In this document: in pieces, positions 57,239 through 64,000 of the stretch
Layout of the letters: each line of letters opens with the position of its first letter
How positions within the stretch are numbered: position 1 is the first letter of the stretch
From: Doryteuthis pealeii
Taxonomy: Eukaryota; Mollusca; Cephalopoda; Myopsida; Loliginidae
NCBI GenBank assembly: GCA_023376005.1
Contig: CM042157.1
Span: 22,521,660 to 22,585,659, forward strand
Length of the DNA: 64,000 bases
Direction of reading: 5' to 3'
The notes under the pieces: generated by a model
What the model saw: the letters and a program-made list of their open reading frames with translations, nothing else
Told to the model about the DNA's origin: nothing
Databases searched by the model: none
Made by a program: the position numbers and the translations under genes

Positions 57239-57278
57239 TGCGTGAAATATCTGTCTATATAGACAGAAATTTCACGCA
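57239..57278. repeat. 40-bp hairpin
   Basis: tgcgtgaaatatctgtctat pairs with atagacagaaatttcacgca with a single mismatch. Function unknown. Confidence 0.6.
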
Positions 57279-58264
57279 CCAGCTAGTAATAACTCAATAA
57301 AGACCAGAATAAAAAATCCCTGTCTGTCATATTCAATTTTTATTTCCTGACCTAAGTACATATAAATGACATGAAGTAAAAAATATATAGACAACACTGA
57401 ACTCGATACGTGTCAGAAAGGTAGCGTAGGTACATTAACAGTTATTGGCTCGGAAAATGTAATCAGTGTATCGAAATCAAATTCTAGTTTTAACGCTTTG
57501 TATTCTTTTCGGGAAAAGGTATGGCTTCATTTTTTGTCGAACTCTAGTCAAAACAGCAGGATATCTAGCCATGTGTGGCAGTCAGTCTAGGAGAAATGCT
57601 TGAACTATTTAATACTTGAATGTTGTTCCATAGATCTTACGAATCTAGTTAGTGACGGGCATGACGGATATCAGCCTTATAGGATCGTCACAAGTTAAAT
57701 CGAAGTTTAGAAAAAGCAGCCTCTGTAGTAGACCATATAGAATAATATAGATGAAAACCCCAGTATGTAACAATATTGTATTTCTTCTTCTTCTTGAGAT
57801 ATTCTTCTGTTTTTAACTGGTTCTGGAACTCTTCTTACTCTCTTGTATTATATTTCTTGTTACTTCTTATAGCTTGGTCTAAGTACCTCTCCTTACTTTT
57901 TCTGGACTGTCTATCTCATAAGATTCTCGCTGGTTTCTTCTGGTGATCTGTCTGAGACGTCATGAGCCGTTTCTTTGTTTTTGGTAACAACACGAGACAT
58001 TACTTTGGTGAATTCACATTTATTTTATTTCTTTAGATCCGGATCACAAACACGCGTGTGAGAATATGGCTAATCGAACGAGAAGCGTCATTGCGTCATT
58101 CGCATTCAACAGTCAACCAGGAACTAATTATTTAAAACCTTCTTCCCAGGGTTCAAAGTCACAAACAAGAAGAGGAAGTGACAACAAGGGTTAAGAGATG
58201 TCACTCACAAATCAATGTAAGCCTTGTATTTTCCCGTTAACTTGAATTCAAATTCATTACACTA
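57279..58264. other. Unassigned single-copy-looking sequence
   Basis: About 1 kb without microsatellites or recognised repeats. No open frame above about 60 codons and no motif seen on either strand. Confidence 0.4.
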
Positions 58265-58518
58265 AAGTAAGTAAAGTCATCGGGGTGGCCTAAAGTCGGT
58301 ATCAGCCAATCACCGAGGGAGTATATCCCCTTTTCACTAGTGCTAGACCAAGGAGATTGTTTTTGTGTCTAGGGTGGAGCGCCACGTCTATCATCAGCTC
58401 CTTACTTTACCGCACATATCCCTGTGCTACTCATACGCTGAGTTGTCGAGGACCGGTATTGAACTAGGAACCTTGTGGTTTCTAGGCGAGCGGTCTACCG
58501 ACTGAGCTAAACCGGCCC
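58265..58518 (-). repeat. SINE family A, full copy
   Basis: gtaaagtcatcggggtggcc at the plus-strand start, ccgactgagctaaaccggcc at the end. Confidence 0.86.
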
Positions 58519-58917
58519 TAAGCCGTGAATAATAGATGGATTTCCCATGAATTATGCCACAATTTTATCCCCTCCCTGCTGAGTGGAAAGATGTTCCCAC
58601 AAAATGGGTGTTGACTCAAAACTGCCTCTAATGGTGAAGTTCTAATTTTGAAGCTATAGGGACTGTTGAGTACTCCTCTATGGCCAATTCTCCAGTTTCG
58701 CTCTAACTCGAAATGGCATTACCTGTTATCATCTGATCAATTGGGCAAATAGATCTGTTAAAATCATTCATGTTTGATAGGACAGAGAGCCTAAAAATCT
58801 AAAAAGTATGAGATTCCCAACCTCTAGGCATAAATTAACCCTATTTGCATTGACGTGCCAGAAAAGTCAATCAATCAATTAAAAGATGTTGTAAAATCAC
58901 AGCAAAACAAAAAAGTA

Positions 58918-59462
58918 CAGAGGGGTAAGACTTCCCCAATAGAGCCACCTGTTGGCCGTGGGTGGCGACCCGTGATGCTTAAGGATAGAACCCAGGTGGA
59001 TGAGCAGTTCATGACTTTCAATACTCCACTTTAGCCCTTTCTTGGGCTAGACGGGCGATCGGAGAGGCCTCTCCGATCAATCGGCTGGTCACGTCAAGCC
59101 CTACCACCTATATGATTTTCCCAACCCTATTGTCCTTATGGCAAGCCCAAACCCTTTTTATCATATGGGTGCTAGAAGGCGGTGACTGAGGGTCTACGTG
59201 TCCTGGGAATGAAGTTAAACTCTATCTGATGGTGAGGTTCCAGTTTTGGAGGTTTGGGGAATGTGTAGCACCCCATTCATCACCATTGCTCCCTGGTCCA
59301 CTCTGACCTGGAGTGGTAGTACCTGTTAGGGTCCCACATATGGGCTAAATAGAAAAATGTTTTTATAAAAAAATGTATTATCCATTAAGAATTGATTTAT
59401 TTCACTACTTTGTCGGCATTAAATGACCCACTGAGGTTGATATGCCGTAAAACAAAAAAAAA
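58918..59462 (+). repeat. Dispersed repeat R1, near full length
   Basis: Starts agaggggtaagacttcccca, ends ttgatatgccgtaaaac and poly-A. Contains a perfect 22-bp palindrome at 59057-59078 centred on gagaggcctctc that the copies at 4806 and 19330 lack. Confidence 0.82.
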
Positions 59463-59600
59463 AGTACTATTCAAACCGTAGCTGGGGAAATGAGGAGGTC
59501 CATTCATTTCCTATGGATATTAGTCCGAAAGGGAACGTAATAGCAATACTTGAGTTCGAACACTCTAACTACGAATTAATAGACTTCGCACGTTAGCTAC
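59463..59600 (-). repeat. SINE-like fragment
   Basis: gctggggaaatgaggaggtc and ttgagttcgaacactctaac (complement of a B-box-like region), then acgttagctacgaggcgacg. Similar in layout to SINE B; family uncertain. Confidence 0.4.
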
Positions 59601-59886
59601 GAGGCGACGAGGGTCTCCTACGCTCATACAAATGTAGGTACAATCCTTTAATGACTATTAATTAGAAGGAATAAACAGGTCTTTTTAAATTCCTGGAAAA
59701 ACTTTTGCATTAACTTAATAAAACGAAGTCAATAAGAGAAATGCGATAGGATGGTTAAAAGATTAAGAGCTAATCTCTTAAAATTCTCACTAAAGTAAAA
59801 TCAGTTCCATTAATCACTGCGGCTTACGTCAGCTTAAATGCCCGCGAAACGTGAGTGTGAATAGAGCAGACTGGTCGGCGTAAAGA

Positions 59887-59950
59887 GTAGGTAGGTAGGT
59901 GTGTTGGGCGGTAGGTGTGTTGGGCGGTAGGTGTGTTGGGCGGTAGGTAG
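59887..59950. repeat. 16-bp minisatellite, about 3.5 units
   Basis: Unit gtaggtgtgttgggcg repeated three times between GTAG repeats. Confidence 0.88.
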
Positions 59951-60148
59951 ATAAACATGAAAGTAATTTCGTGCTTATGGGTGTTGGGGTTTATCAAGCT
60001 CATAAAATTTATCGGAGTGGTTCCATTAAGATTCCAGTCTGACCAATAAAAGTTAAATCTTAGAAACACGTGGACATACTAAAGTAACAGGGCAATGAAC
60101 CAACTGATGTTATATACAAGTTTAATCTCACACAAATACATGAACATC

Positions 60149-60750
60149 TCTTATTATAATGGAGATTGTGTGTTTGTCTGTTTGTAAAGTTACAATTTCC
60201 TTAGCTTTTTCGTCACATTTTACATGATTTTATTTTTTTATTTAAGCCTCAATTATTAATGAAATTGTTTTACATTATTAATAATGTTGACCTTATCTAA
60301 ATACTATTAACATGCAATTGTATCTATATATACAAGAAAATCGCTGTTTCGGTGAGAACGGGAAGGCTAATTTGCATATTGATATTAAAAATATGATTTT
60401 AACAAATATGTGCTTAGTATTTCTAATTGTTTAGTTTTATCTTAATGAATATGAGCAAAATTCCCTGGGATAAATCTGAAAAGAAATCCATTAATAAGAA
60501 GAAATAACTGTAATTTTATTATTGACTTCCTATTTTAACTAAATAGTTAAATTAGGAAATTTTAGCAATAAAAGACAGGAGTGATAGAAGAGTAAATTTC
60601 AGTCGTTCTATTTTTCGATTATACCTCCCTCTATTTCAAATCTTTTCATCTGCCTTCTTATTTAGTTTCATTATTTTTTCTAATTTAATATAATATTTTA
60701 TTATATTAAAACTTAAATATTTACACTCGGAGGGTGCATATATTTGCTAG
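60149..60750 (+). mobile_element. Non-autonomous Helitron, about 602 bp
   Basis: 5' TCTTATTATAATGGAGATTG, then gtttgtctgtttgtaaag; 3' hairpin CACTC-GGA-GGGTG, then ATATATTTGCTAG before T. Both ends are present. The interior is AT-rich with no Rep or helicase frame, so it would depend on enzymes from elsewhere. Best copy of the family in the window. Confidence 0.84.
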
Positions 60751-60775
60751 TATACATAATATATGATGGCATCTC

Positions 60776-60900
60776 ATGTGGTGTAATGGTAAGCAATCTA
60801 AATTAGCAGACCATTGTTAATGAGTTTGATTCTCACTGGGTGCCCCATTTTTATGGCCTTGTGTCACATCTAAGTTACACTTAGTAAATAACTATACATA
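60776..60900 (+). repeat. SINE family D
   Basis: Head ggcatctcatgtggtgtaat and gagtttgattctcactgggt (A and B box regions), tail ttgtgtcacatctaagttac then acttagtaaataactata. Same family as the inverted trimer at 61303. Confidence 0.75.
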
Positions 60901-60903
60901 ATA

Positions 60904-61300
60904 TACGAAGGGTTATCCCAAAAGTAAGTTCTCCAAAGTGCTGGAGAAGTAGGAAAAGTGTTTGTGCAGCTATTGGCAACACATTTGGGTTTGTTGTGCA
61001 TTCGCCTTTGCCTGCCCATGCGAGCGCCTCTCTGACGCGTTAAGTCTGGGCTTGGTTGTCCTTTCTGATAGAGCTCCCGATTGACTCTACCTCTAGATGT
61101 AACGTCCACAAAGTGATTCGGTTTGAGAACGCATAGACATTAAAGTGATCGAAATTCATCACCAATTAACAGAAGTGTATGTCGAATCGTGCATAAATGT
61201 GAAAAATGTCCGCTAGTGGTGTAGAGAGTTCGCGACAACGACGGGGTTCAACGCTTCTTCAACGATATTGTCTGCTGGTATTGCATGAACATAGTGTTGA
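60904..61300 (+). pseudogene. Mariner 5' end and transposase N-terminal remnant
   Basis: Terminus TACGAAGGGTTATCCCAAAA, preceded by TA, is a mariner-type inverted repeat. Further in, ERIDIKVIEIHHQLTEVYVE and CINVKNVR, a stop, WCREF match the start of mariner transposases (HxQLTEVYG, VRKWCREF). The catalytic domain and 3' end are missing. Inserted between inverted SINE D copies. Confidence 0.72.
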
Positions 61301-61302
61301 GA

Positions 61303-61715
61303 ATTTTAGATATAGTTATTTACTAAGCTTTGCTTAGATATGGCACAAGGCCGAATGTAAGGGACACCCAGTGAGGCTCGAACTCACTAGTCATGGTTTG
61401 CCAGTCTACCTTGCTAACCATTACACCACATGAGGTGCCGAAAATTTTAGATATAGTTATTTACTAAGCTTCGCTTAGATATGGCACAAGGCCGAATGTA
61501 AGGGACCCAGTGAGGCTCGAACTCACTAGTCATGGTTTGCCAGTCTACCTTGCTAACCATTCACATGAGGTGCCGAAAATTTAGATATAGTTATTTACTA
61601 AGCTTCGCTTAGATATGGCACAAGGCCGAATGTAAGGGACACCCAGTGAGGCTCGAACTCACTAGTCATGGTTTGCCAGTCTACCTTGCTAACCATTACA
61701 CCACATGAGGTGCCG
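61303..61715 (-). repeat. Tandem trimer of SINE family D
   Basis: Three head-to-tail units of about 138 bp (61303-61440, 61441-61575, 61576-61715). On the minus strand each has a tRNA-like head (ggcacctcatgtggtgtaat, A box; gtgagttcgagcctcactgg, B box; closing gggtgtcc) and a tail of cttagtaaataactatatct. The tRNA-like acceptor pairing (GGCACCT with GGGTGTC) is still visible. Units differ by a few bases. Confidence 0.85.
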
Positions 61716-62465
61716 AAAATTTTAGATATAAGGTGTGTGATAGATCTCCACTCCTACCTATAGACTAGGCGAGATCATATGATCTATTACTTGGCCAATC
61801 ACTGGCAGTACTATGTGGCTGATACAATACTTAACCCACCCTACTGGTCATAATTACGGCACCATTCTTGGACGACGGACATAGGATTAAATCACTGGAC
61901 CTTTACCAATACACAGGATAGGACTTATACGCTTACCAAGGGCTCACCAAAGGATTCCATAACATAGGACTTTCTTTAAGCCCTTTTCAACTGGTTAAGG
62001 ATGGCACTTAAAAACTTTACACATACAAAAACTGCCACATCGCCTACACAAATGCATCGCCCGAAATGGCGATTTTGTAGAAAAACAGATGCATGTTCGA
62101 AATTTAAAATGATTAATTTCCTCTTCTCTTTTTTCATCCTTGAGTGCCAGTAGCATTTGACACTGTATCTTTGTGTTTTCTCAGATGACTCACCAGGCCA
62201 ACCCTGGAGAGACACACTCTACCACATAAACTACGAGTTGGAACTTCTCCACTTTGAATGTTGCTGGGCTGAAAATCACCATTTCTAATAATTTTAATGT
62301 TTGGTGTTTAATTCGGTTGGACTCATATTCTTTCACAGACAATATTTAAAAGTGAAAAGCTTTAAAAGTAACGAATAGAATATTATAACTAGAATCCAAT
62401 TTGAAAATATGCCCTTATCACCACTGACACATCCGATATGCCGCTTTTTACATAATATGTATGTT
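61716..62465. other. Unassigned sequence
   Basis: No repeats recognised. A 79-codon minus frame (61976-62215) has no motif; no gene called. Confidence 0.4.
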
Positions 62466-62468
62466 GTA

Positions 62469-62750
62469 GTAGTAAACCTGCCCAACGGGGTGGGGGTCCA
62501 GTGGCTTCGGCCCTGGATCTTTACAAGTTAATAGCGTCGATCCCAGGGGGCTATCTTCCCAGGCAATACTTGCCCCCTTGATTTAAAGGGGTAGGACCGG
62601 GTTTATTGTCCAGCGCTTGAGGCGCCCCTCTTGAGGGGAATGCCGAAGGGATCGACGCAATTTTTGTTCTTTCCCACCCATGAGCTTCGGCTTGTGGGTG
62701 GGCCCACGTTAAAACGAGGCCTTGTGCCCAGCCCATACAAGTGGGGTATG
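62469..62750. other. GC-rich, multi-hairpin island
   Basis: Clearly richer in G+C than anything around it. Inverted pairs: gcgtcgatccc (62535) with gggatcgacgc (62648); ccagtggcttcggccctgg; cccacccatgagcttcggct with gtgggtggg; gcgcttgaggcgc and cccctcttgagggg. The nested pairing suggests a structured RNA or a compact palindromic element. Frames on both strands lack motifs. Confidence 0.5.
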
Positions 62751-62844
62751 AGGCAAATACCTGTAAGCTGTAGCAGAGATAACATTTTAAAAGATTTAAA
62801 TCTATTTATACAAACGAAGGCAAAGTTTTGAATAGTTAAATGTA

Positions 62845-62955
62845 TCCCCAAGAGTATTAGCAATATGTGAAATACAAACGGCCTCGTCCAGGATTTGATC
62901 ACGGATCGGCGGGTCCTTCTTTTAGGACGATGACCGTTACACAACCAGCGCCTCC
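62845..62955 (-). repeat. SINE family B, diverged head
   Basis: On the minus strand ggaggcgctggttgtgtaac, gatcaaatcctggacgaggc and gctaatactcttgggg. Confidence 0.65.
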
Positions 62956-62994
62956 TTTGAATTTTACTTTGTAACTGTCACATTCACACCTGAT

Positions 62995-63351
62995 ATGCAT
63001 CCGGAATCTTCTTCAAACTTAAATATTGTTCCGGATGTTTCCAGGGAAATTACTGAGGAATTCCTTAATGAGCAATGCGTAGATAAAAGTTTGATGGCGA
63101 TATCTCAAACATGGCCAGAAATCCGTTGAAATTGATCAATTTTCTGGAAGGCTTTTGCCAAGAAGAAAGAACCCCCGATCATTTTTTTGGAAGAACGTGT
63201 TCTTCAATCAAAGGAAATATTGGTAGAACGAAAATTGGAAGAAGATCAAAGGATTCTACAGACTGGTCAGAAAGCTCTCAGCTGCCTGTCCATTCTTCAC
63301 GTCTCTACTTGGTTTCGTTTTTTTTTTTTAGTTTTTTTTTTCTTCTGCTAA
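62995..63351 (+). pseudogene. Possible broken coding remnant
   Basis: One frame stays open from the SINE boundary: MHPESSSNLNIVPDVSREIT, then KSLMAISQTWPEIR, two close stops (TGA at 63127 and 63133), then SIFWKAFAKKKEPPIIF and LEERVLQSKEILVERKLEED, ending in a poly-T-encoded Phe run. The second half has amphipathic, possibly coiled-coil spacing. It does not match any family I can name. It could be an eroded transposon gag-like or transposase segment, or chance. Confidence 0.3.
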
Positions 63352-63689
63352 ATTATCGTCTCACCTACATCTGTCATATCCCTTCCGTTTAATGTTCAGA
63401 TATTTCTTCCTGGAAGTTCTTCTTTCCACAAAGCTAAATTCGCTTTTGAAGGGGGACAATTTCCGAAGCGTACACGAGATTAAGAAATATGCCACAAATT
63501 TAGATGAAAGATGACGTTGAGGTGTATTAGGGTGCGAGCGAGCGAGAATTTTGTTGAGAATTACCAAAAAAAAAATGATAGTATCCTAAGTAGATGGTTC
63601 CAGCAAGTCAATATCTATGTATTAATACACTTCTTCCTTAATCATTCGACCGTTATCATCTTTCAACATCCTCTGAATAAAAATGAAAC

Positions 63690-63965
63690 CGTCTAAGCCG
63701 TCCAGGGTGAATTGCAAAAATGTAAATTCTGATTATCTGGTGTTGCTCATCTACCGCATTTTTATTTCCTATGAGTTTCGTTACCTCAGCTAAATAATGG
63801 ACCATTCCGTTTTTATTACACAAAAACAATATAATAAAGAAAGAGAGTAGGATAAAGATATAGAGAGGGGGTGAGCGCGCAGAAGCGATGCCACTAACTT
63901 GTTTCAATCGAACATAAAAGGAGAAAATAACGAAGGAATGAAGAAAGAGAAAGAAAGAGAGAGGA
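63690..63965 (+). repeat. Dispersed repeat R2
   Basis: gattatctggtgttgctcat, cagctaaataatggaccatt, gcgcagaagcgatg and gtttcaatcgaacat into GA-rich sequence, matching 20270-20575. Confidence 0.6.
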
Positions 63966-64000
63966 AACAAAATTTATATACATTAATTTACAATTGGTAT

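Noticed and set aside
57770..58260. LTR or solo-LTR in the CTT-rich stretch
   Set aside because: No TG...CA ends, primer-binding site or repeated partner could be found.
61303..61715. CRISPR array or satellite DNA
   Set aside because: Units of about 138 bp are contiguous with no spacers and carry tRNA promoter boxes; tandem SINE explains them better.

Overview
This window looks like intergenic or heterochromatin-like DNA from an invertebrate animal genome, assembled from long reads. It is AT-rich and crowded with (TA)n, (CA)n, (GA)n and (AAT)n microsatellites, tRNA-derived SINEs, decayed LINEs, mariner and Helitron remnants and foldback elements. I find no intact protein-coding gene, no rRNA, no free-standing functional tRNA and nothing prokaryotic. 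The longest open frames are microsatellite translations (Ile-Tyr, Cys-Val, Thr-His repeats) or run across SINEs. The microsatellite style would fit a cephalopod, and chelicerates are an alternative, but the sequence alone does not settle the species.

Layout. 1-10712: copy A of a repeated block, then LINE- and SINE-rich sequence, ending in a 100-N gap (10713-10812). 10813-35027: one giant imperfect palindrome of about 24 kb (arms of about 12 kb, loop of about 136 bp at 22945-23080). Its left arm from 14435 inward is also a direct second copy of 1-7040. 35028-48990: mixed accessory repeats, including a mariner remnant, two Helitrons, a Helitron 5' end and many foldbacks. 48991-49000: a 10-N gap. 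49001-53690: a second version of the 6.1-10.7 kb locus, mostly inverted, with different transposon insertions. 53691-64000: microsatellite fields, a foldback carrying two hammerhead ribozymes plus a third ribozyme nearby, a complete-looking non-autonomous Helitron, a mariner 5' part, a tandem SINE trimer, a GC-rich multi-hairpin island and one broken open frame.

How the parts relate. At least four SINE families occur. Two of them (B and C) have different tRNA-like heads but share a 3' tail, as SINEs using one LINE partner do. LINE relics include RT C-terminal segments and CCHC/C2H2-like tails. Short hammerhead-type motifs (CTGANGA, a stem, GAAA) recur on both strands, usually beside (TA)n tracts. 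This agrees with the known association of minimal hammerhead ribozymes with Penelope-like retroelements. The strongest examples form a full type-I fold at 54607-54654, 54872-54919 and, with one extra base, 55139-55188.

Caution: the copies differ by many single-base indels, and the left palindrome arm becomes very noisy toward the centre (about 21.7-22.9 kb). That pattern points to uncorrected long-read sequence and probable misassembly. Copy number and orientation here should not be taken as biology without read-level checks.
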